A stretch of 64,000 nt of DNA from Syncephalis fuscata. Lineage: Eukaryota > Zoopagomycota > Zoopagomycetes > Zoopagales > Piptocephalidaceae. A program made the position numbers and the translations under genes. The DNA is taken from positions 248,001 to 312,000 of the forward strand of contig JAHLTZ010000016.1 in NCBI GenBank assembly GCA_025786725.1, written 5' to 3'. Positions 49,533 through 61,191 of the stretch are shown here, piece after piece (the stretch's first letter is position 1; every line of letters starts with the position of its first letter). Under the pieces are notes generated by a model. The model saw nothing but the letters and a program-made list of their open reading frames with translations, had not been told where the DNA came from and did not search any database.

Positions 49533-50928
49533 CGAAGAATAGTTTGCTAACTTGACCGTTAAACAGAAAAAACAACAGAACCAAGTAAGACAAAGTAAGT
49601 GCCGGCCTGTTTTGCCTAAACCAAAAAAGTGGTCCGAATGAATAGAAGATAACAGTAATAGGGGCTAGAAGCTGCCGTTACAAGTGCTGTTATTATCAAT
49701 AAATGGGCTGGAGTCGAAAATAACGGTACAAATGGTATATGTCTGTGTGTCTGCGTGCGTGTGTGTAGTTGAAAGGAAAGCGATAGTAATGAAAGTTGAT
49801 AAGTAGAGAAAAGGAGATAAAAAGCCAATGGAATAAATGGGAAACTAATCATCCGAGTCTGAATGTGAGAGTGTATTTGAATACTATTCTAAAAGCCAAG
49901 AAATGTTTTTTTGACTACTCTTGGCCAACTCCCATCGGCATCACGAGTAACAGAGTTCATCAGGTGAAATGGTAGAATGGTCAGCATCACCATCATCAAT
50001 ACCATTTACGACCTTGCTAAGGTAGACTTTAGTTCTTTGATACAAAGCGTGCCGTAATATTCATCAATAAAGACCGGTTGTGCTTATAATAAGCCATGCA
50101 ACATTTCAATGGTCTACCGGTTAAAATAAGAAAAGGGCCTGGCTTATCATATGTATAATAATAGCTCAAACAATAAATAAACCACTCATTCGCTATACTA
50201 TTAAGCATGTTTTACCGGTGTAAATGTATGTAGATAGCGTAGGTTGGATATGCATAGGCTACGTTGGCCATAGACAAGTTCTTTTTTTGGAAGGTGTCGT
50301 ATGTTTCCACGAATAGAATAGCCCGATAAAAACGATCAATCGACTTGATATAATTTCTTGGCAAAAAAGATTACTAGTCTTTAGTACGAAAATGGCTCCT
50401 CTGTTTACCTTAGCGAGTATCAAGGGTGTTTGCCATGTAAATATACGAGTCCCTTGTCAATTTGACATTGCTATTAATCTAAGCCAAGTAATTGACGCTC
50501 TATACTTGCTTTTGCCCTTCGAATAAGCTTTATACCGACAGTCAGGTAACTAGCGCTGATCATTAGCTATTTAGTAGTTCTATTTAAATGCCAACTTTAT
50601 TTAATGCTTATCCAAAAGTGGTAAATCTTTATTCAATTAATAAAAAAGGCTGCGGATACATAGAGATAACGCGTGCACATACACAAACACTTAATACAAA
50701 CTATTGGATAAGTACTACTGGTTGCTAATGCATATTTAATGCAACAATCTATTTTTATCTATATATGGCACGTGGTGACACAAACCGCCTTGTTTAGTTG
50801 GTTCATGACTTGATATTGCTGCTGTTAGTCGATGTTATGGCTGTTGTTGACGTCGTCATCACTACTACTTTATAGCCAATACTTCTTTGCTGTTTTACTA
50901 TTTACTATTATTGGAGAAATACAAAGGT
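49533..50928. other. divergent upstream region of PacC-type gene B and phosphatidylserine decarboxylase
   Basis: The 1.4 kb gap separates divergent start codons. It contains the second GCCARG cluster and no gene. Pyrimidine-rich DNA precedes the decarboxylase ATG. Confidence 0.5.
49895..50488. promoter_or_regulatory. second cluster of PacC core sites
   Basis: Five GCCARG cores occur in under 600 bases: 49895, 49920 (reverse), 50138 (reverse, GCCAGG), 50357 (reverse) and 50483. They lie 360-960 bases upstream of gene B and 440-1040 bases upstream of the phosphatidylserine decarboxylase gene, so either or both could be targets. This fits autoregulation of PacC genes, by inference. Confidence 0.5.
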
Positions 50929-52862
50929 ATGAGTTCCTTTGCACCCAAGTTGAAACAGTTTACCAACAAGGTACTGAACAAGTCGGCCAAGTCCTCTAAA
51001 ACAGCTGAGACAAAGCAAAATGAGGTGCTAGTCGAGATTACTGAGTCTGTTGCTGTGGACACGGTTGCTGTTGAGGAAAATAATCCGGGCAGCGCTTTAG
51101 GTGAAAATTTCGCTGAGCCATTGGATCTAACTCAGTTTGAACTGGCTGGCGATGGTGTGAAGTTCGATGATGGTGGCGATTTGAAGGGAATAGATATTGA
51201 TTTTATCAATTCAATGTATGCTCAAGATAATGCACTTGGACTTGTTCAGGTAATAAAATACAAATGTTTAAAAGATAATTTATGATGTAGCAACTAACTG
51301 TACTGATGTTGATATCGATATAGAGTCTAATATTGCTGGCCAACAATAAGGATGAAGGTGGCATTGGTAATTAATGTTGCTGTTAACTCATCAGTGATAC
51401 TGAATGGCTAATTATAAATGATATATAGTTGAAAACGGTATATTATCACACGATGCTTTAGCACATAAAGCAAGCACTGAATCAGGCTTACTGTCCAGTC
51501 TTACTTTACAGCCATGGTATGAACGTATATTGGGATATTTACCTTTACCAATTAGCATTCGACGCAAGTTTGGCGTCTATGTTGTTGATCGTAAAGTAAT
51601 ATTATTTAATTTTTGTGATGTATATTTTGACGTTTTATTAAATTGCGTAGACAAACGAAAAACAATACGAGGCTATGCCTATGTATGTTCGTATTGGTAT
51701 AAATCTACTTTATGTTGGATACTGGAAAGAAAAATGTAAGCGGTTCTAATGAACGAATAAAAGTTGCTAATTCTATTGAATAGTAATTCAAACTGGCGTA
51801 TTAGATGCTATTTTACGGCATGAAACGCTTAAACAAGGTCGTTATTTTGACTCATCAGAATCTGTAAAACAGATACCATCATTTATTAAAACATACAATA
51901 TTCTATGGATGAAGTATTGACTCCTAGTATTTCGTCGTTTAATACGTTTAATGAGTTTTTCTATCGCAAGTTAAATTCTGATGCTCGGCCAATTGCTAGT
52001 CCTTTGGATGAGGTAATTAACAATTAAGGCATAAATTAAATATCACTGAGGTTTACATTACTATTACAGCGTGTTGTCATATCCGGATGTGATTCAAGAC
52101 TCATTGTTTTCCCCAAAATTGAAGAAGCAACAAAGTTTTGGTAAGTAATTTGATTACAATAAAAATCAGCGACTAATGATTGACAATAGGATTAAAGGAA
52201 AACATTTCAATTTGGCTAATTTAATACAAGATGATGAATTGGTATAGAAATGATATTATAAGTGCAATAGCTACTAATTTGTTTTAATTATATTTATTTG
52301 AATTATGTTAGGCTAAACGATTTGAAGGTGGATCGATAGCTATATTCCGATTAGCGCCGCAAGATTATCATCGTTTCCACGCACCCATTGCTGCCACTTG
52401 CACCAGCAGTCGAATTATTCCAGGCAAATATTATACAGGTAAAAAAAACAAGCCAATTTACATCAGTACGATAAGTAACGCGGTTGTATTATACTAAATT
52501 TAGTAAATCCACTGGCCATTAATTCCCAAATCGATGTTCTGACCGAAAATACCCGTACTGTACACACGTTCACTACAGTTACCGACGACAAGTACACAGC
52601 AAAGTTAGAATCGCCGTTTGATTTTGTTATTGTGCCAGTGGGCGCAATGATGGTCGGCAGTATCAAATTGACGGGCGCACAACCGGATGTGCATACTCGC
52701 AAGGGAGATGAATTGGGCTATTTTGCATTTGGTGGTAGCACTGTAGTGGCGGTATTCCCACCTCGCGCAAATATCCGCTTCGATGCAGATCTTTTAGACA
52801 ACGCGTCCAACGGGCTTGAAACTTTGGTTAAAATGGGAGAGCCAATTGCTATTATTGGATAA
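50929..52862 (+). CDS. phosphatidylserine decarboxylase (Psd2-type)
   Basis: Nine exons: 50929-51249, 51324-51366, 51429-51595, 51651-51735, 51784-52012, 52070-52140, 52190-52241, 52312-52438, 52504-52862. The enzyme converts phosphatidylserine to phosphatidylethanolamine in membranes. Family blocks appear in order: YEAMPMYVRIGINLLY, FDSSESVKQIPSFIKTYN, FNTFNEFFYRKLNSDARPI, then GCDSRLIVFP with the catalytic Asp, and TKFWIKGK. RLAPQDYHRFHAP with its His pair follows, then PVGAMMVGSI and GYFAFGGSTVV. Cleavage before the Ser of GGST makes the pyruvoyl group. There is no transmembrane anchor or C2 domain in the N-terminal 130 residues, only a charged low-complexity region. Exon lengths sum to 1454 nt; one base is missing near 51895-51915, between KTYN and the DEVLTPSISS segment. 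Confidence 0.9.
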
Positions 52863-53795
52863 TAACCGGAAATTGATGACCTTTGTAGCCAAAATTGTTG
52901 ATCTGGATGACGATAGTTTAAAAGATATTATTGCAACTACATTTTATTATGCTAATATTGAGTTATGATTATACTATGCACTTATGCTAATAAAGGAAAT
53001 ATTACATAATAGTATAATTTACGTATGCTTTGATAATTTGATTTTTGTAATCTATTATGTATTGTAAGTGTAATCATGAATAAAATGCATTCTTTTGCTT
53101 GTTTTATACTTGCTCGCTAATGGCCGAGCAGTTGGTGTACAAATTTAAGCGGAGATGCTGGGAAGTTTGAAATGTCTATACAAAGTGTCGATGAGAAATG
53201 TTGATGAACTAATAAAATAGCTTAAAATAAGACCATGTGAACAAATGTAGCCAATATCTCATATTGATGCAGTAAGAATTTCATTACTACCAATTAAGCA
53301 TTCCAATAAATGAATGTTTGCATGGCCGCTATAAAGTAACGGCTTATGACAGCGGAACGAGAATAGCCCATCAAATGCTTTGACTACAAATTTAACAATG
53401 ATTTCTGTACATTCGATGCTATTACAGACGTTAGAAAACAACAACAGTAGCATGTAATTAGCCGCTGGATTAACAACGATACTACTCACAAATGGTAGAA
53501 AGCAGGCTATTGGGTGCAGAGTCAATTGAAAAATATTGTATAATAGAAATGAAAGTGACAAGCAAACAGTTGCTATTGGTGATAAGTTTTCTAAAACATA
53601 TAGAAATCATTTGTGATGTAAATTAAGCAAGATTGAAAGTAAAAAGAAACAGAAACGAGTACAATAGAACAAGCTATAAGCCTACATAAAGGAAGGTAAT
53701 GCTGTTCATAAGCATAAACTATAGTTGCGTAGAAGCTGCGTGCAAGATTGAAAAAAACAAATACGGCTGTAGTGTAATTGCAATGTAAAATACGC
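52863..53795. other. intergenic between convergent genes
   Basis: 3' flanks of phosphatidylserine decarboxylase and PacC-type gene C. No gene is seen; 53259-53561 (minus) is an open frame without domains. Confidence 0.4.
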
Positions 53796-55512
53796 TTAGG
53801 GTGCGTAAGATTTTTCCATGTGACGGCGTAAATGACGTTTAAGAGCAGGATTACGCTTAAAATTGCGGCCGCATAACTAAGAAGAAAGGATGAGTGTTAG
53901 TATTAATAATCTATAAAAATGCTTAGTCAACGCTTACCTTACAGGTTAAAGGCCAATATGGCACGTGCAAACGGATGTGAGAAATAATGTGGTCCCGTTT
54001 GCGTGCAGATACACGACAGTCGCCCCATTCACAGTGCAGACTAAGGTGACCAAGTGCGCGACGACCGATATGTTCCTCGCTAACGTGGTGCATCAATAGA
54101 GCCGCTTTATCAAACTCCAATAGGCAGCCACGCCATTCACAACGATAGGCCAATGAAGCGGTATCGGCACTAGCGCATGAGGAAATTTCCGTATGCGACG
54201 GTATACCTTGTGGATGTCCATATTCATCCAAGGATAAAGGAAGTAATGCTATCGGTGATTCTGACTGATTAGAATAAGACATAAATCTTTCGGATTCCAA
54301 ATATCCATGTTGATAAGAATGAAAATGTGCTTCAGATGCAATAGTCGCATCACTGGTCACGTTTAGACTATTTTGAGCATTGCTGCTACTTGATGCTGTA
54401 TATAGCCAATTATTATGAGCGGCAACACCATTAAAATTATGAAATTGTGCCGTTGAATTAGGCAATGACTCTTGGCTATGGGCGTGACCCATATTAGTGG
54501 CGCAGTTTTGTGCCAAAGAGCCAGAGTTCAAGGAGGGCAATGATGCTATAAAGCCGAGTTTGTGCTGCTGCGGTCTCAGGGACAACTGATGGTGGACATA
54601 GTATGACGACTGAGGCTGCGATGATTGATACGAATAAACAGATGCCGATCGAGCTGATCCATTTACTACCGGGGCAAGATCAACTGGTGAAACATTGCTC
54701 ATAGTCAAGTTGAGATTGTTTTCGTGTCCTTGATTAATTCTTGCAGATAAATCCGAAACAGCCAAGCAGGGAGAAAACTCGAGTTGTGATGCAACCGGAA
54801 TAACGCTTTTTGCCGAGGCTGCAAAAGGTGTCGAAGCTTGCGACCAGCGCTGCTCGTTGGGAAGTGTCGTTGCTGTAATGTTTTGCGGCACAGCGGGCAT
54901 AAACGAAGCTGCCAGCGACGATACCTGGCTAGGTGGATAGACAGAATGAGAATAGTGTGGCGACGTATTTACGTAGGATGTAGGGAGAGTATGTTTTGCT
55001 GACATATTTAAGTCGTGCAGTATTATTTGCTGTGTGACAGGGGCATATGGTAGTGACGATGTAATCAGTGCTGCTTGGGTGACGGCTAGCTCCGCTAATG
55101 CACCTTCCATCTGAGATTTATTTTCGCGCTGCAAAGAATGTGCATCTGAATGGGGAGGAGAATAGGTAGATCTGGCGCTTTGCATAAGTTCTGGAACTGG
55201 TGATGCAGCAGATAGCGATGTTGGTAAATTCAAATATATAGGGACTACAGGTATATTATTTTCGGGCGACATCGTAGCTGCAGCAGATGGAAACATATTA
55301 TTTTCTGAAATAGAAACAGAAATATTATTTGTAATAACTGAACTTGTAGTCGATGCAGCAGCTCGGTTAATTGGTAGCGAGTTTGGATGGTATATTTCAG
55401 CCCGAACGGACCGAGCAGCAGAAGCAATCGGTGAGTAGGTGGAAAGTGCTACTTCTTTAGAGGATGGCACTGCAATAATAAACGGATTTTGAGAAACGAA
55501 CGCTTCAGTCAT
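53796..55512 (-). CDS. PacC/Rim101-type zinc-finger transcription factor, paralogue C, fingers at the C-terminus
   Basis: Two exons (53938-55512 and 53796-53876) give 551 residues. The first about 440 residues are Ser/Ala/Asn/Pro-rich and disordered. The fingers come last: CEWRGCLLEFDKAALLMHHV with EEHIGRRALGH, then CEWGDCRVSARKRDHIISHI and RLHVPYWPLTCKLCGRNF, then KRNPALKRHLRRHMEKSYAP and stop. HIGR and KRDHIISH mark it as PacC type, but finger 3 has NPALKRH in place of the usual QDLKKH. The order, activation region first and fingers last, is the reverse of A and B. The processed-tail model of PacC therefore cannot apply directly. The intron before finger 3 matches A and B in place. Start ATG is MTEAFVSQNPF. 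Confidence 0.88.
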
Positions 55513-58500
55513 AACAAATTTTGTAGCGCTTTTAGTAACAAAGTGGCCAATACTTGAACTCTACAAAAATAGAGTGTCTAACGGATGCAAAGGTGGTAGT
55601 AAACAACCAAAGGACGTCAATAAACTTGAAAGAAGCAAGCTTTATACGGCGACAGACTATAATAACCCGTATGAAGAGCTTTTGTAGAAATAGCACCTGG
55701 AACGTTTAGAATAAAGGTAAAGGTAGGTAGATAGAGTGCGAATGGTCAATACTGCAAAATAACGAAGCTGTACTATAGTAGACAGACGAATACGAGGGAA
55801 AATATTACAGGTAGACGATTGAGACAAAGAGCAATAATAATGCTACTAATATTAAAATAAGCTATACTGTTGCTAGTAGAAACTTGCACGTAGCTCTACT
55901 GTCGAAATATAGGATATAATAGAAGGCAAAGTGGAGAGATAGGTGAGCGGTAATAGATGAAAGAAATGCAGGCGTAGAGTGACTAGATCGGATTCTTGAT
56001 CCAAAATAAGGAAATCAAAAGTGTAGATGTTCGTAAGTTCAATGAAAAACGACTCGAGTTGATCGGCAATTCTAAACTCAGCAAGTAACGCAAGACTAGT
56101 AGCTAGCGAAATAATGATTTGAAATATGACTTTAGCAAATGTTCAAGGGGCTTAAATGGACGCAAGGATTCACGAGCGGCTTGAGCGCAAGTTGAATTTG
56201 GCAATAATGTCCAAAAAACGACACTTATTGTAACACCAAAATGCGTGTTCAACTGGGAACTTGAATAACAACTGTGCTGTAGAAATAATTTTTTTTAGCC
56301 AAAGACAGCAAAGCAGTTATGGTGATAATGGTGATGGAGGTGATAGTGGTATTGATAGAAATGACGACGGCAATTGTAATGATAGCTATAGTAGTGATGG
56401 TAATAATAATGTTATTGTAATAGTAATAGTGAAAAGTGAAGCACGTGTGATTAATATTCACAAGTGTTTACTTTGCTAATAGTTCCGTTTTTATGTGTTT
56501 GTGCTAGGGACCACGACGACTATAGAAAACAATAGGTAAAGATGGCGAATCGGATACTATGTACCCAGAAAAGGCAGTGAAATCACGTTGATACAGCTGT
56601 AGAAATTGTAATGCGGAAAAGTCTACCGATACTATTGGAAACAAGCCGACGCCTTAACAACACCGCTACTGAGAATTAAGGACAAATAAACGGTGCGTGC
56701 TTTTGCCTAGCTAGCCGAGGGCGCTTAGCTTAAGTTTTATGCCTACACTTTACACTTTTGGTGATAAAGTGTCGTTGAATGACACCTAGCTACACTTGAG
56801 ATAGCAATGATAATGCCAAACACAAATTAAACACTGGCACAAGGACAGGGGCTAATCTGGTTAACTGAAGTTATACCCCGCAGCAATGTGGTGGAAGTAG
56901 AGCCGATGATACGGGGTTGCAGTGTAAGCAATACTGAACTTGGAATTCTAATTATACCATGCGGTGAGCAAGACTTGAGTTATGATTTAATGGTAATAAG
57001 GGCGGTGGCCGATAGCCCAGTAATGCAGAGTGTAAATAATGTTGGGTAAAAGACGCGCAGCGTTTAAACTAATACGACGCTTAGTAATTAAAGATCAGGG
57101 GCTAAGCAGTGATGGTGTAGTTGGTGCTTTTGTAGTTATTTGGCTAATTGAGCAAACAAGCGCCAAGCGATGCTGTATAAATCAAAAGGTACACGTTGGT
57201 GCGCACACCTTTATGGGTATGTGCACACAAACACATGTACAGCAGACTCGCGCCAAAGCAGGTACATATTGTGTACCAAGTAAATGGCGAATAATGGTCA
57301 GGAGAACAGAGACAGCATTCGCGTGACATTATCTACCGAGGGATATGTACAAGGAGAATAGATGTGCTCGATCTTCTTTTCTAATCAGACACTCGTAACC
57401 AGTATCGCTTTGTTTGATTCACTACATTTTAGTTGGTAGAGTGATCGGTACTAGCGTCTTTGTTACTGATACAAAGTGCCATAGATTTTCGGCAATTTGA
57501 CAATAAAAACGTGGCTTAAGCAATGATAATAAAAGTGACAATGTGCTACCTAAAAGGTTGTTTGTAACGTGCCTAAAACAATAAAGATATTTCGAGAAAA
57601 CATAACAAGGACAGTACTGCACTTTGGATTGTGAATTGCAATCGATAGAACAGCGAGGCAAATGCAACGATGATTGGCACTGTAGCATCGCATACGAAAG
57701 TACACAAGATACCGCGCTAATTTTCATGCGGAGCGCCATACATAACGGTACTCGAAAACATTAAAAAATAGAGAACTGCGGAATACCTTAACAGTTTTGT
57801 GAGATAAATAAATTTATTAATTATCACAGTTGTAAAAAGTACAACACGAGCTTTATTTTTGCACCTTCTTTACAAGTGCATTATTTCTTAAAAAGAACAA
57901 TCGCTCAGCTTGATTTTTATCATAAAAGCACATAATGGCCATCTGTGAGGTACTATGTCAACACTACTTATCTAGTCCTAGGAATATTTTTTTTGAAACT
58001 TTAATGGGACACCTATAAGTAAAGCAACAAAACAAGACAAAGATGGTACAAGGAAGTGTGTAGTATAATTTATTATTATGCCCTGTAATTACCGATAATG
58101 GTGTGATCATTTTTATCAAAAAAACCTGTAAAATATGCACCCGAACATTGTGAAAAATCAAAAAGCAAGGCGGCTGTGTTACTGCTATAGCCACGTTACA
58201 AGTGCCTTCCATTAAGATACCATGGCATTTGTATGCTCATTTGGCTGAGTGATATCTAGATTATATGGTTACACGGGTTTTCATAGTGATTTGAATATTG
58301 GTTCGCTTGGCCAATGGGCCATTTATGTTACTATTCTATGCGGACAATAATTAGACACCGGCCTAAAGCGGCTAATTGGCATATTTAAAAAGCTGGCATT
58401 AATCATTATTCCGTTGTCCGCCAATTGGTTTTTATAGCCTACGAATAAAAATGATAACTCATGTAAAATACAAATTAGTTGTTAATTAACCAATATTAGT

Positions 58501-59200
58501 AATGATCTATCATTTACAATACAAATGGTTTTGCCTAGGTTGTAGCACAAATATTGACAAAGTTGTACTGCAACGATATATTAAACAATGTAACAAGTCT
58601 CTATATGGTAATAGCAAGTTACCGAGTTCGATTGCAGTATAAACTGTTGCAATTGATAAACATACTGATTACTAATATTTCCATATATGGTATACACAGA
58701 TATTCTACTAATTGATTGCAGTTTCAATATCGCTACAAGTTAAAGGGGGAAGTAGTGCTTAGCAATGGCCTCGAAAGAAACGGTATCTATTTACGTTACT
58801 GATGTAACTTGTACTGCCAAGATATGTTAATAATAAATCGTTACAACAATAGACATATCATTATAATTCAACTACCATTTCAGTATGTACATTTGATACT
58901 AAATTGGTAGCCACCTTGATTCGGTGCAGTAATTATGAAACACCGTCGACAAAAGGCGCGCAAACAAATAGCGTCCGTTTTCTTCGTTTATTTTTCTCCT
59001 TCTCATTACTGCACTACATCTCATCATTACTTGAAGTAATACATTATCTTGGTAATTACAATAATAACAGTGTCAGAACATTGATTTGCTTGCACCATCA
59101 TCGTATCACCATCGGAGTAGCACATTTTTATTGAATTTGCCAACTAAAGCACCTTTACGCTCGTACGAATTTCTAATTTCTGAGAGTATTTCTTTCGACA
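55513..59200. other. 3.7 kb region upstream of PacC-type gene C and of the GPI protein gene
   Basis: No gene is supported. There is a stretch of GAT/AAT/GTA triplet-like sequence near 56310-56430 with open frames on both strands, which I read as low complexity. Exact GCCAAG occurs at 57162, 58306 (reverse) and 58816, fewer per kb than upstream of B. The right end is the promoter of the GPI protein gene. Confidence 0.5.
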
Positions 59201-59986
59201 ATGAAACATCCACAACAGTTGCTATTGATTGTCGCCCTGGCGGCCACGGTCACCCTTGTCGATGCCGACCCGCGCCCTGCTAGCGATATTCTCTCACTTG
59301 CCTTTTCTTTATCATCAAGCTGCCGTTCATATCTTATGTCCAAACTCAATGATAACCAATTAAGTCGCTGCCTACCCATCCAGTCATTAATGACCTTGGC
59401 GGGTTCCGAGTTGCCTGAACCAGAGGTATTTTCGAGTGCTGTCACTAGTATATGTCGTGTATCCCCATGCAGCGACAGTCTAGTGGGCAGTATTAGAAAA
59501 GACGTACGCTCCAACTGTGAAAGCGACATTAATGGTGGCTCAAATGCCGAAATGTTCCACTCGGCTCTATATGTACTCGATAATTACACACCTCTAAGAA
59601 ACGCCACATGCGTACAAGCGAAGGACGGCGAATTGTGCGCCATTGAATCTTACAAAAAGGTCTATCCGGCGGCAAAGGACACGCCATCTAATCAACTGCT
59701 CGAAAAGATTCCGCAAAGTGATATTTGCTCAGAATGCAATAAGGGCATTGCTACCGTATTACTACAGGCCGATCAGTCCAATCCAGGCAAGTTACTTAAC
59801 GAGACCACAGCCAAGAAAATCTCAAGTCGTGTGGCCGATACATGCGGAAAGGAGTATTTGAATGGCAACACCACTACAGCTTCGGGAGATAAGGCTCACG
59901 CGCCATCACCTGCTTCTAGCCTAGCCTACTCACATGCAATTGGCCTGCCATTACTCGCGCTGGTTGTACTCTCATCAATTTTTTAG
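59201..59986 (+). CDS. GPI-anchored, cysteine-rich secreted protein
   Basis: Single-exon gene of 261 residues. The N-terminus is a signal peptide (MKHPQQLLLIVALAATVTLV, cut near DADPRP). The mature part has ten cysteines, several N-glycosylation sites, and motifs CSDSLVGSIRKDV and YKKVYPAAKD that recall a group of fungal secreted cysteine-rich proteins. The C-terminus has a Ser/Ala/Pro-rich spacer (ASGDKAHAPSPASS) followed by a hydrophobic tail (IGLPLLALVVLSSIF), the usual GPI-attachment signal. It is therefore probably on the plasma membrane or cell wall; the function is unknown. The ATG follows a long open upstream stretch in another frame. It is one of only two clear intronless genes in the window. 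Confidence 0.8.
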   Translation: MKHPQQLLLIVALAATVTLVDADPRPASDILSLAFSLSSSCRSYLMSKLNDNQLSRCLPIQSLMTLAGSELPEPEVFSSAVTSICRVSPCSDSLVGSIRKDVRSNCESDINGGSNAEMFHSALYVLDNYTPLRNATCVQAKDGELCAIESYKKVYPAAKDTPSNQLLEKIPQSDICSECNKGIATVLLQADQSNPGKLLNETTAKKISSRVADTCGKEYLNGNTTTASGDKAHAPSPASSLAYSHAIGLPLLALVVLSSIF

Positions 59987-61191
59987 CCAACGATGGCAAT
60001 AATAACATGGTTATTTCTATAAAGCTACATAAGACTAGCCATGTCATATATTAATGTTAAACATGCGTAATTTTAAAGACAAGGAATAATAATAGCAATA
60101 ATAATAATAATATGACTAGGACATGATATTTGGTGCCGACATCTATTTTTTAATATATTTATTATATACTGAATATATGTTCTATGATAATGAGTAGTTT
60201 TTGTGTCAAATGACTTTTATTCTCAATGCATTTATTCATTTACTATTAATCTGTTCTATGATGTACCAACATGTTGGGTAGATTGACTTTTATTATTTCA
60301 CACTCCATTTATTAATTAAACTCATTTGTTTATAAATATTGACTGACAGGCTCACATCTCACAATCTACGTCATCACATTTCCCTTTCTCTTTCTTTACA
60401 CTTGACAGCATATATCCATTGCATATACTTGTACACTCCATATATACCATCTAAATAGTGTCAGTAGTTGACTGACTACTAGTCAAGTACAAACACTATT
60501 TACATTACTCTCTTGCATTGCACTTTTGTAATCTGACCTTTTTTACAAATCACCTTCATCACTCCGATCATTGGTGTTGGCAGCTTCTTTGACACGATAA
60601 GCGCATTTCCGGTTTGTTTTTATGTCATGTATCATTGTATATTTATATTAAATAAAAGTATAAAATAATTTTGGTAGCATCTAGTCTCTACTGTCATTAT
60701 ATATGGTTGATATGCAAATACAGATTATCAGACAATAGTTATTGATAGCAAAACAATAAGCAAAAATTTAATCGAACCAATACGTTAGTATATCGTATAG
60801 TGTATTAATATTTAAATAATAAATGTATTAGAAACGGATACAAGTACAAACATAAAATATATTAAAAATAAGAAATATAATATTAATCTATCTAATAAGC
60901 CGGTAGATTATAGAACATATTAAAAGCCAAACAAAAACTGTATTAGCAAATAGTATTTTAAGTGAACTACTATAAAAGATTGTCACCGTCATATAATGTA
61001 ATAAATTAACATGTATTTTTACGCCATTAAACGTGTTAAATAGATAATAGGCAACATCAGCGTGTTTTGAAAGATAAAAAAGCGCTTAGATAACTAAAAG
61101 CGCAGCTTTAAACGGAAACGGTAAGGGCCGTTACTAAGGTTGTTCTTTTTCTTAGTGCGCTTTCGTTTTCTTACATATTATATATATAGCT
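59987..61191. other. intergenic
   Basis: No gene is seen. 60340-60440 is pyrimidine-rich. The last 60 bases before the DDHD gene include CTTTTTCTTAGTGCGCTTTC, a likely promoter or leader. Confidence 0.4.

Noticed and set aside
56249-56479. ORFs rich in Ile/Thr or Asp/Gly
   Set aside because: Low-complexity triplet-like DNA open on both strands.
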